Assembly: GCA_049515655.1 (NCBI GenBank) | Contig: JBEKTW010000017.1 | Coordinates: forward strand, 1 to 64,000 | Reading direction: 5' to 3' | Source of the DNA: JBEKTW01 sp049515655 | GTDB lineage: Bacteria; Bacteroidota; Ignavibacteria; UBA10030; SZUA-254 | DNA: 64,000 nucleotides | Part shown: piece by piece, positions 18,854 through 26,516 of the stretch | How positions within the stretch are numbered: the first letter of the stretch is position 1 | How the letters are laid out: every line of letters starts with the position of its first letter | Made by a program: the position numbers and the translations under genes | The notes under the pieces: model-generated | What the model saw: the letters and a program-made list of their open reading frames with translations, nothing else | What the model was told of the DNA's origin: nothing | The model's database searches: none

Positions 18854-20950
18854 ATGACCATGCGTAAGCTCTTTTCAATTCTCTGCTTCGTACTTACTCT
18901 CGGGACCTACTTTTCAGCAGGTCAACCACTCAAGCAACCAACCCATTTCCGTCCGCCGGCGGTTCCGCTAGTGACATGCGACCCCTATTTCAGCATCTGG
19001 TCAGTCAGCGACCGCCTGCCCGACGAATGGCCGCGTCACTGGACCGGCTCGATCCAGGCGCTCGACGGCATGGTGAGAATCGACGGCAAGACCTACCGCA
19101 TCATAGGCAGGGAACCGGAATCCACGCCGGCGATGTCCCAAACCGACCTGAAGGTGTTTCCAACCAGAACCATCTACACTTTTGAAAATGACGGCGTGAA
19201 CGTGACGCTCACCTTCATGAATCCCTTGCTCGCCTACGACCTCGACGTACTATCGCGTCCCGTCGCATACCTGACCTGGGATGTTCATTCCGTTGACGGA
19301 AAAAACCACACGGTTTCGCTGTACTTTGACAATTCGGCGGAGGTGGCAGTCAACACGTCGGACCAGAAGGTCATCTGGTCGAGAAACAATCTCGATAGTC
19401 TGGGCGTGCTGCGGATCGGAACCTCAGAACAACGCATGCTGGAGAAATCGGGCGACGACCTGCGCATCGATTGGGGATATTTCTACCTTGCGATTCCAAA
19501 AGTGTTCACCTTTGCAGACGTCATCACGAGCAACGACCTGGCCCGTCAGGGATTCGCCGGGAAAGGAACCCTCCCCTCATCGGACGACCTGAGGATGCCG
19601 AGGGCGGCGAGCGACGATTGGCCCGTAATGGCTGTGACGTTTGACCTTGGAAATGTCGGGGCGCAATCCGTTTCCCGCCATGTGATCCTCGCGTACGACG
19701 ACATCTTTTCCATTGAGTTCTTCAACCGCAAGCTCCGCCCGTACTGGAGAAGGAAAGGAACCGAGACCGCTGACCTTCTCAACAAGGCAAACCGGGAGTA
19801 CGATGGCCTGGTTTTGAAATGCAAAAGCTTTGACGACGAACTAACCGCCGACCTCGAACGAGCAGGAGGCGAGAAATACGCTCACCTGGCGACGCTGGCG
19901 TATCGCCAATGCCTCGCTGCGCAAAAACTGGCAGTCGATATGGACGGAACACCGCTATTCTTCCCCAAAGAGAATTTCAGCAACGGCTGCATCAGTACGG
20001 TCGATGTCCTCTATCCCGCATCTCCGTTATTGATACTGTTTAACACAAATCTGCTGAGGGCGTCGCTGACGCCGGTGCTGATATACGGTTCGAGCGAACG
20101 CTGGCCCCATCCGTTCGCGCCGCATGACCTCGGGACATATCCGCTCGCCAATGGACAGGTCTACGGCGGCGGCGAACGAACAGAAGAAGACCAAATGCCC
20201 GTTGAAGAGTCGGGGAATATGATCCTGATGGTTGCCGCGATGGCGAAGATCGATGGGAACGCCGATTACGCTCTCAAATACTGGCCGGCACTTTCGAAAT
20301 GGGCGGATTATTTGCTTCAGAAAGGTTTCGACCCTGAGAATCAGCTCTGCACCGATGATTTTGCCGGACATCTCGCCCATAACACGAATCTTTCCGTCAA
20401 AGCAATTCTCGCGCTTGGCGGATATGCAATGCTCTGCGATATGACCGGCAAGAAGGATGAAGCGGCAAAGTACCGGAAGTCAGCGAAAGAATTTGCGCGC
20501 AAATGGCTTCAGATGGCCGATGACGGCGACCACTACCGGCTTGCCTTCGACAAGCCGAACACGTGGAGCCAGAAGTACAATCTTGTGTGGGATAGAATTC
20601 TCGGTCTGAATCTTTTTCCCGAAAAGGTCGCTGCGAAGGAGGTTTCATTCTATCTCAAGAATCAAAATGCCTATGGCCTGCCGCTGGATAACCGGAAAGC
20701 GTACACGAAACTCGATTGGGAAGTCTGGACTGCAACGCTGGCCGGGTCGCAGTCGGATTTCCAGTCATTCATTTCAACGATGTATGAATTTATGAATCAA
20801 ACCCCCAACCGCGTGCCTCTCACGGACTGGTACTGGACGACCGATGCAAAACAGGTGGGTTTCCAGGCCCGCTCGGTTGTGGGAGGAGTTTTCGTCAAAA
20901 TGTTGTCCGACCCGTCGATGTGGAAGAAATGGGCGGGGCGGGCACAATGA
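18854..20950 (+). CDS. Secreted DUF4965/glutaminase-A-like protein
   Basis: A protein of about 698 residues with an N-terminal signal peptide (MRKLFSILCFVLTLGTYFSAG). It matches the DUF4964-DUF5127-DUF4965-DUF1793 architecture typically called the glutaminase family: the opening FRPPAVPLVTCDPYFSIWS, the middle CISTVDVLYPASPLLILFN and the C-terminal (alpha/alpha)-barrel phrases DDFAGHLAHNTNLSVKAI and PLTDWYWTTDAK. The fungal name implies glutamine hydrolysis. In FCB bacteria these proteins sit in glycan loci and the barrel resembles glycosidases, so the true substrate is uncertain. ATG at 18,854 is preferred over the TTG at 18,848. It overlaps the possible ATG of the epimerase gene downstream, indicating one operon. 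Confidence 0.82.
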   Translation: MTMRKLFSILCFVLTLGTYFSAGQPLKQPTHFRPPAVPLVTCDPYFSIWSVSDRLPDEWPRHWTGSIQALDGMVRIDGKTYRIIGREPESTPAMSQTDLKVFPTRTIYTFENDGVNVTLTFMNPLLAYDLDVLSRPVAYLTWDVHSVDGKNHTVSLYFDNSAEVAVNTSDQKVIWSRNNLDSLGVLRIGTSEQRMLEKSGDDLRIDWGYFYLAIPKVFTFADVITSNDLARQGFAGKGTLPSSDDLRMPRAASDDWPVMAVTFDLGNVGAQSVSRHVILAYDDIFSIEFFNRKLRPYWRRKGTETADLLNKANREYDGLVLKCKSFDDELTADLERAGGEKYAHLATLAYRQCLAAQKLAVDMDGTPLFFPKENFSNGCISTVDVLYPASPLLILFNTNLLRASLTPVLIYGSSERWPHPFAPHDLGTYPLANGQVYGGGERTEEDQMPVEESGNMILMVAAMAKIDGNADYALKYWPALSKWADYLLQKGFDPENQLCTDDFAGHLAHNTNLSVKAILALGGYAMLCDMTGKKDEAAKYRKSAKEFARKWLQMADDGDHYRLAFDKPNTWSQKYNLVWDRILGLNLFPEKVAAKEVSFYLKNQNAYGLPLDNRKAYTKLDWEVWTATLAGSQSDFQSFISTMYEFMNQTPNRVPLTDWYWTTDAKQVGFQARSVVGGVFVKMLSDPSMWKKWAGRAQ

Positions 20951-20973
20951 ATTCTCAACGAAAGGGACCTACA

Positions 20974-22125
20974 ATGTTTGCGCTCAAATTCATGTTTTCG
21001 ATTCTCATCATAACCATGTTGTTCTCTCTGGCAATTACATCAAAGGAAAAGGAGAAGCGCTCAGCGATGAAAAAGGAAATGTTCGGAACAACGTCCGATG
21101 GAATACCCGTGTACGTGTACACGCTTCAAAACGTCCACAAGATGCAGGCGCGGGTGACGAATTATGGCGGCATTCTTGTCTCCCTCCTCGTTCCCGACAA
21201 GACCGGTCAACTCGATGATGTTGTTTTGGGATACGACTCGCTTGCCACGTATGAAAAGAACAATAATCCGTACTTCGGCGCGCTTATCGGCCGGTATGGA
21301 AACAGGATCGGAAAGGGAAAATTCACGCTCAACGGAAAAGAATACACGCTTGCTCTCAATAATGGCCCCAATACACTGCACGGCGGTGTGAAAGGGTTCG
21401 ATAAGGTGGTCTGGACGGTAAGCGAAAAGGAGAGTACGCCGGGACGATCGCTGGTTTTGACGTACCTCAGTAAAGATGGCGAAGAGGGCTACCCGGGGAA
21501 TCTTTCCGTAAAGGTTGTGTACACGCTTACCGACGACGATGAACTGAAGATCGAATACTCGGCGACAACCGACAAGTCGACGGTTTTGAACCTAACGCAT
21601 CATTCGTATTTCAATCTTGAAGGTGCGGGCAGGGGATCCATTTTGGCCCATGAATTGATGATCGATGCGGATACATTTGCGCCCGTCGATAGCACGCTCA
21701 TCCCGACAGGGGAGCTGCGACCTGTTCGGGGGACGCCCTTCGATTTCAGGAAGGCAACCACGATAGGGGCAAGGATCTCCGGAGACAATGAACAACTGCG
21801 TTACGGTAAGGGCTACGACCACAATTTTGTGCTGAACAGAAAAGGAAAAGGATTGGGGCTTGCTGCGCGGGTGTATGAGAGCACAACGGGACGCGCGATG
21901 GATGTTCTCACAACGGAACCCGGCGTTCAGTTCTACTCCGGCAACTTTCTTGACGGAAAAAATATCGGCAAAGGCGGAATAAGCTATGATCACCGTTACG
22001 GATTCTGTTTGGAAACACAGCATTTCCCCGATTCTCCAAACAAACCGAAATTCCCCACGACGGTTCTCAAGCCAGGCGAGAAGTTCTCCTCGACGACAGT
22101 GTATAAGTTTTACGTGAAGAAGTAG
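20974..22125 (+). CDS. galM: Aldose 1-epimerase (mutarotase), exported
   Basis: Interconverts alpha and beta anomers of free sugars such as galactose, glucose, arabinose or fucose. The ATG at 20,974 has an AAAGGGA site 6 nt ahead; an alternative ATG at 20,947 overlaps the stop of the previous gene (ATGA). Either way the two genes are translationally close. A hydrophobic leader (about residues 1-20) suggests export. Galactose-mutarotase motifs are visible: GxLIGRYGNRIGKGKF, TLHGGVKGFDK, the catalytic histidine in LTHHSYFNL and the catalytic-glutamate block TTEPGVQFYSGNF. Length is usual for the family. It would feed anomers released by the glycosidases to downstream enzymes. Confidence 0.92.
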   Translation: MFALKFMFSILIITMLFSLAITSKEKEKRSAMKKEMFGTTSDGIPVYVYTLQNVHKMQARVTNYGGILVSLLVPDKTGQLDDVVLGYDSLATYEKNNNPYFGALIGRYGNRIGKGKFTLNGKEYTLALNNGPNTLHGGVKGFDKVVWTVSEKESTPGRSLVLTYLSKDGEEGYPGNLSVKVVYTLTDDDELKIEYSATTDKSTVLNLTHHSYFNLEGAGRGSILAHELMIDADTFAPVDSTLIPTGELRPVRGTPFDFRKATTIGARISGDNEQLRYGKGYDHNFVLNRKGKGLGLAARVYESTTGRAMDVLTTEPGVQFYSGNFLDGKNIGKGGISYDHRYGFCLETQHFPDSPNKPKFPTTVLKPGEKFSSTTVYKFYVKK

Positions 22126-22144
22126 TAACACAGAGTGAAACGTG

Positions 22145-22203
22145 ACCTTCAACCTTGAATTTACCGGGCAGAAGGTTACCTTTTACCGGACCTTGCGAAG
22201 GTT
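22145..22203. repeat. Third copy of the AACCTTC palindrome family
   Basis: Closely matches the palindromic part of the left-edge tandem repeat (93-157): ACCTTCAACC, GAATTTACC, GCAGAAGGTTACCTTTT and CCTTGCGAAGGTT occur in the same order and spacing. It lies between the convergent epimerase and GH127 genes. Confidence 0.8.
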
Positions 22204-22211
22204 TACGTCGG

Positions 22212-24245
22212 TTACTTCCACACCTTCGCGTCCGCTCCGTCGCCGATTTGCGGAAACGCAGAAACTCGCAATCGCGCGCAGCCCATAGGAATCAACACGA
22301 GTTTCTCGACGGATTCATCGGATTTCACCGGACTGTCCTGGAGCGCTCCAACAAGTCCGTTTGTTTCCAATTTCCACTGCGGGATGCGCTTGCCCTTTAC
22401 ACGCAACTCAAGCGGTAAGGTTTCCGCCGAAAAGGGCTGTGCATTCAAGGGTCCTTTTCTTTTGACAATCTCTATTGATGCGGCTGGATTCTTCACGTCG
22501 ACCACGAGGCCGTAATTCCACGGCGTGGTTGGGAAGACCTGGTACGCAGGCCACTGATCCGTTCCGCTGAATCGTTCGGCGCGCTCACCGATTTTCAATG
22601 AATAGGTCAACGGTCCGCGCTGAACGGATATCGCGTTGTTGTTCTTCTCCCAGACTTTTGCGGAAATTGTCATCGGCAATTCAAGACGCACCGCGTCGCC
22701 ATCCTTCCATGTTCGGTCCAGAACGACCCACGACAGCGGAGTTGCCTTGATGTCGAGTTCCTTTCCGTTGACAAAGACCCGAGCATGCAAACACCATCCC
22801 GGAATGCGAAGGGTCAGCGGAAATTTGGCGCTCTCGGGAGTCTGGAGTTTCAAATTGATGTTTTCATCAAACGGATAGTCCGTTGATTCATTGATGCGGA
22901 CCTCAACGCCTTTGCCGACCTTTGCGGTCACAGAATTGGCGGCATAAAAAACGGCGGCCAGGCCATTGTCGCGCGTTGCCATCCAGAGATGCTCTGCGAA
23001 GTACGGCCAGCCGAAGGCCACGTTGTGCTGGCAGCAGCGGAAATCCCATGGATTGTAGGCGAACATGTTGCCGTCGTTTTCGATCAGCGGCGCCTTGTTG
23101 GCTGTATCCAGCTGCACCTGATTTGGCGCGGTGAGATAATGCAGGGCTTTCAGGTCCGACGTCATCGCCGCGGGCAAGGAATTAAATGCGACTTCCTCGC
23201 ACCGGTCGGCCCAGATTGGATTTCCCGTAATGCCCACGAGCATCTCATCGCTGTGCATGAACTCAACCATGGAACAGGTCTCTGCTCCCTGCCGGGGGCC
23301 GGTGAATCCGGCGCGGGCGTCTTCATCGGCGCCGAACATCCCGCCGGGAACCTGTCCGTATGCGTTCATGACGCTGTCATAATTGCGCTCGCTGGCTTTG
23401 AGATATCGGACGTCCTTCGTCTGCTGGTAGTATTCAGCGGGCTCACGAAATCCCTGGCAGAAGTTGACGCCATGCCATGTCGGGATGCCGCCCGCCCAGT
23501 CCGCAGTGCGTTCGTGATTCACGAGCGCCAGGTCCAGAAGCCACTTCTCGCCGGTTTGATTGTACAGCCAGTAGATGTGATCCAGGTTGTCGCCCCCGCG
23601 CCATTTCTGCCAGCTGCCGGGAAGGTAATTCTCGAGTGGAACCGTCCTGAGCCAGCGGCAGTAGTTTGTCATGAACGGAAGAACGCGCGGGTTATGTGTC
23701 GCGTCGTAATATGTACGAACTGCGCAGAGCGCAACCATGTTGGGCCAGATGTCGTGAATGTTCCGGTTTGCGCGAGGCCCGAAATAACCGGTTGAATCCT
23801 GGCTCGTAAGAATTCCATCGACCCAGCGGTTTGCTTCTTCGATGATCCGCTTGTCACCGGTGACGTAGCCGAGGTCGATGAAACCTTTCAGCCAGTACGG
23901 CATTTCTTCCCATCCGTTCTTGCCGAGGCCGTCGTGACTTACCCAGGCGCTACCATCAAACTTGCACCATTTGCTGATTTCTGTGAGATGTCCGGTGAAC
24001 CCGTTCGCCATACAATCCAGTTGATGTTTCAACCATCCTTCGGGCTTGATACTCGCGATGGGAAGTTTGATAAGAGGGTTTTCAATCAGCGGTGCGCGGT
24101 CGCCTATGTAGAAATCGTTTGTTCCTTTCATAGGGGGGAACGGTACCACGCGCCCTTGTGCGTCATTCTGGGGGTAAGCGAACTCGATGGAGAAGAAGAC
24201 AAAAAGGATAAGATAAGGCCATTTTGCAAAAGCTCTCAGTTCCAT
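22212..24245 (-). CDS. GH127-family (DUF1680) beta-L-arabinofuranosidase-like protein, exported
   Basis: This family cleaves beta-L-arabinofuranose linkages with an unusual zinc-bound cysteine nucleophile. Starting at the ATG with a GGAAGGA site (24,245), the 677-residue protein has a signal-like hydrophobic segment. The zinc/cysteine set is intact: an ETC motif (E322, C324) and the paired CC (C404-C405 in CCQHN). The (alpha/alpha)6 barrel comes first and a beta-sandwich C-terminal part follows. It is convergent with the epimerase gene and divergent from the isomerase gene, the only minus-strand gene in the glycan region. Related families (GH146 and others) share these motifs, so the exact linkage is not certain. 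Confidence 0.88.
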   Translation of the reverse strand: MELRAFAKWPYLILFVFFSIEFAYPQNDAQGRVVPFPPMKGTNDFYIGDRAPLIENPLIKLPIASIKPEGWLKHQLDCMANGFTGHLTEISKWCKFDGSAWVSHDGLGKNGWEEMPYWLKGFIDLGYVTGDKRIIEEANRWVDGILTSQDSTGYFGPRANRNIHDIWPNMVALCAVRTYYDATHNPRVLPFMTNYCRWLRTVPLENYLPGSWQKWRGGDNLDHIYWLYNQTGEKWLLDLALVNHERTADWAGGIPTWHGVNFCQGFREPAEYYQQTKDVRYLKASERNYDSVMNAYGQVPGGMFGADEDARAGFTGPRQGAETCSMVEFMHSDEMLVGITGNPIWADRCEEVAFNSLPAAMTSDLKALHYLTAPNQVQLDTANKAPLIENDGNMFAYNPWDFRCCQHNVAFGWPYFAEHLWMATRDNGLAAVFYAANSVTAKVGKGVEVRINESTDYPFDENINLKLQTPESAKFPLTLRIPGWCLHARVFVNGKELDIKATPLSWVVLDRTWKDGDAVRLELPMTISAKVWEKNNNAISVQRGPLTYSLKIGERAERFSGTDQWPAYQVFPTTPWNYGLVVDVKNPAASIEIVKRKGPLNAQPFSAETLPLELRVKGKRIPQWKLETNGLVGALQDSPVKSDESVEKLVLIPMGCARLRVSAFPQIGDGADAKVWK

Positions 24246-24634
24246 GGTCGTCCTTCCAGGATAGATGAAGTCAAATGAGTCTGAATTCAACGTGCGAACT
24301 GGTTCAATTATAGTGAACTTTGAGCATCATTTCAAGCTCGGGTGGCAACCAATATCCAATTTTGTCTCACGCAAGGGGTGCAGTCCAGTGCAGTCCAAGT
24401 CCAAACTTTTCCCCCTTGTTCAAGGGGGAGAATACAAGAGGGGGTCTTGGAATGGCAATTCGGTTCAAACCGAGCCGATATCAAACCCGAAGGCGGGACA
24501 GAAAGGGATTTCTGTCCCACCACATTGGCGTTTTAAGTTCTGATTCAGTATCTTTTGAACGATTGTACGGGCACATCATTTCGTACAATGACCATTCGAC
24601 CCTGGAAATCAAAGATCCACAAGGAGATACTACA
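24246..24634. other. Divergent intergenic region between GH127 and isomerase genes
   Basis: About 390 bp containing copy 3 of the dispersed hairpin repeat (24,404-24,446). It presumably holds two back-to-back promoters, but I see no clear -35/-10 pair. An open frame runs into the isomerase gene from 24,320, but its first 105 codons cross the repeat and are not protein-like. Confidence 0.55.
24404..24446. repeat. Dispersed intergenic repeat, copy 3 (short form)
   Basis: Only the hairpin and tail are kept: AACTTTTCCCCCTTGTTC, AAGGGGGAGAATACAAGAGG, GGGTC. Same family as 7,522-7,602. Confidence 0.82.
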
Positions 24635-26236
24635 ATGCAAACCATCTACCTCGTAGCGAGCGGCGACCTTCGATTAGCGGCGAATCAAGATTGTGAAGCG
24701 GCGCAAGCCGAAATGGAAAAACAAGTCGTGGCAGCGGTGAAACGACTCGGCTGTAAAGTGAAACGCGCCCATCCGTACGACAAAGAAAAGAAACACGGAT
24801 TCATCGACAGCCAGAAATACGGTATGGAAGTGTTCGCATCGATCCCTCCTGACGCGCCTCTTATCGTCGCCGAAGCAGTCTGGCAGTACAGTCATCACAT
24901 TCTGCCCGGTCTCATGACTCACCGCGGTCCAATCCTGACGGTCGCGAATTGGAGCGGTACGTGGCCGGGGCTTGTCGGTCTCCTGAACATTAACGGCTCT
25001 CTCACGAAGGCCGGGGTAAAGTACAGCTCGCTGTGGAGTGAAGATTTTACGGACGATTTTTTCTTGACCGGTCTAAAACGCTGGCTGAAGAAAGGAAATG
25101 TCAGGCACGACACTTCACATGTTGTTCCGTTCAAAAAGGTGAAAATCCCGGCGCGCGCAAAGAAAGCCGGAGAAGAGTTTGCCCGGGATTTTCGGGAGAA
25201 GAAAACGATTCTCGGTGTCTTCGACGAGGGCTGCATGGGAATGTACAACGCGATCATCCCCGATGAGCTGCTGAATCCTACGGGCGTCTATAAGGAACGG
25301 TTAAGCCAGTCGACACTTTATGCGAAAATGTTGACTGTCACGGACGATGAAGCCCGCAGCGTTCTTGATTGGTTGATCGCCAGAGGAATGAAATTCAATT
25401 TCGGGACGGATGAAGCCACCGAATTGACGGAAGCGCAGGTTCTTCAGCAGTGCAAGATGTATGTTGCGGCTGCCCGCCTTGCCGATGAATTCGGATGCGG
25501 GATCATCGGCATCCAATATCAACAGGGATTGAAGGACCTCGCCCCGGCGTCCGATCTGGCGGAAGGATTATTGAACAACGTTGACCGGCCGCCGGTGTAC
25601 CATGAGCACACCGGGAAAGAGCTCTTCAAGGGAGAGGCCATTCCCCACTTCAACGAAGTTGACGAATGCGCAGGCCTGGACGGACTCGTGACGTATCGTT
25701 TGTGGAGAAAGCTGGGATACCCGCCCGAAACCACCCTGCACGACTTGCGTTGGGGAAGACACTACAAAGGCGACGGTGTCGATGATTTCGTCTGGTTGCT
25801 CGAGATTTCCGGTGCTGTGCCGCCGGCTCACCTCATCGGTGGTTACAAAGGCGCCACGAGCGAGCGACAGCCACCGATGTATTTCCGGCTGGGCGGTGGG
25901 ACGGTCAAAGGAGTCAGCAAGCCGGGTCACATTGTGTGGAGCCGTGTGTTTGTCGAAAATGGAAAACTGAATTACGACACAGGAATCGGAGAAGTGGTGA
26001 AACTTTCCGATGCCGAGACGCAAGAACGGTGGGGCCTGACCACTCCGCAGTGGCCCGTCATGCATGCGGTGTTAAAAGGAATGACGCGAGACCAGATGAT
26101 GGCCCGCCATAAGGCGAATCACATCCAGGTCGTCTATGCCCCCGATGCCGCTGCGGCTAAGCACGGAATGCTCGCAAAAGCCGCTGCGATGAAAGAGTTG
26201 GGACTGAAAGTTCATTTCTGTGGCGTCGGAGGCTAG
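24635..26236 (+). CDS. L-fucose/L-arabinose isomerase-like sugar isomerase
   Basis: Cytoplasmic 533-residue protein without a signal peptide. The start is set by AAGGAGA at 24,621-24,627, 7 nt before the ATG. The fold and phrases (IPPDAPLIVAEAVWQYSHHI, NWSGTWPGLVGLLNI, GCGIIGIQYQQGLKD, and a C-terminal ARHKANHIQVVYA) resemble the FucI/AraA-related isomerases annotated as fucose isomerase in environmental genomes. These enzymes convert an aldose to a ketose using a metal site. It is remote from classical FucI, and I cannot place every catalytic residue. Context next to a fucosidase and an arabinofuranosidase-like gene supports a role with fucose or arabinose. Confidence 0.7.
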   Translation: MQTIYLVASGDLRLAANQDCEAAQAEMEKQVVAAVKRLGCKVKRAHPYDKEKKHGFIDSQKYGMEVFASIPPDAPLIVAEAVWQYSHHILPGLMTHRGPILTVANWSGTWPGLVGLLNINGSLTKAGVKYSSLWSEDFTDDFFLTGLKRWLKKGNVRHDTSHVVPFKKVKIPARAKKAGEEFARDFREKKTILGVFDEGCMGMYNAIIPDELLNPTGVYKERLSQSTLYAKMLTVTDDEARSVLDWLIARGMKFNFGTDEATELTEAQVLQQCKMYVAAARLADEFGCGIIGIQYQQGLKDLAPASDLAEGLLNNVDRPPVYHEHTGKELFKGEAIPHFNEVDECAGLDGLVTYRLWRKLGYPPETTLHDLRWGRHYKGDGVDDFVWLLEISGAVPPAHLIGGYKGATSERQPPMYFRLGGGTVKGVSKPGHIVWSRVFVENGKLNYDTGIGEVVKLSDAETQERWGLTTPQWPVMHAVLKGMTRDQMMARHKANHIQVVYAPDAAAAKHGMLAKAAAMKELGLKVHFCGVGG

Positions 26237-26516
26237 TGTCCAGTCTCGGAAATAAATTGGCTGATCCCCTCGGTTTTTTACCCTCACCCCTTTCCCCTCT
26301 CCCGAACCTGTCCTGAGCGAAGGCGAAGGATCGGGAGAGGATGGGGCAGGAGCTAGAGATCCAAGAACTTATTCAAACAATTTGAGAGACACGATACCAG
26401 GTATCTTGTTCTCATTGCCCGCGTCCGCTAGTGGCGGACTTGTGTGAATCAGCTGGAATGGTACCAGGCGCGTGTACACCTTCGTTGTTGATGTCGTGAA
26501 CAAAAAGGAGATAGAA
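26237..26516. other. Intergenic region with hairpins, no gene seen
   Basis: Contains a CCTCTCCCGA...TCGGGAGAGG inverted repeat (about 26,297-26,340) and a GTCCGCTAGTGGCGGAC hairpin (about 26,425-26,441), both of types seen in other gaps here. Confidence 0.5.
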
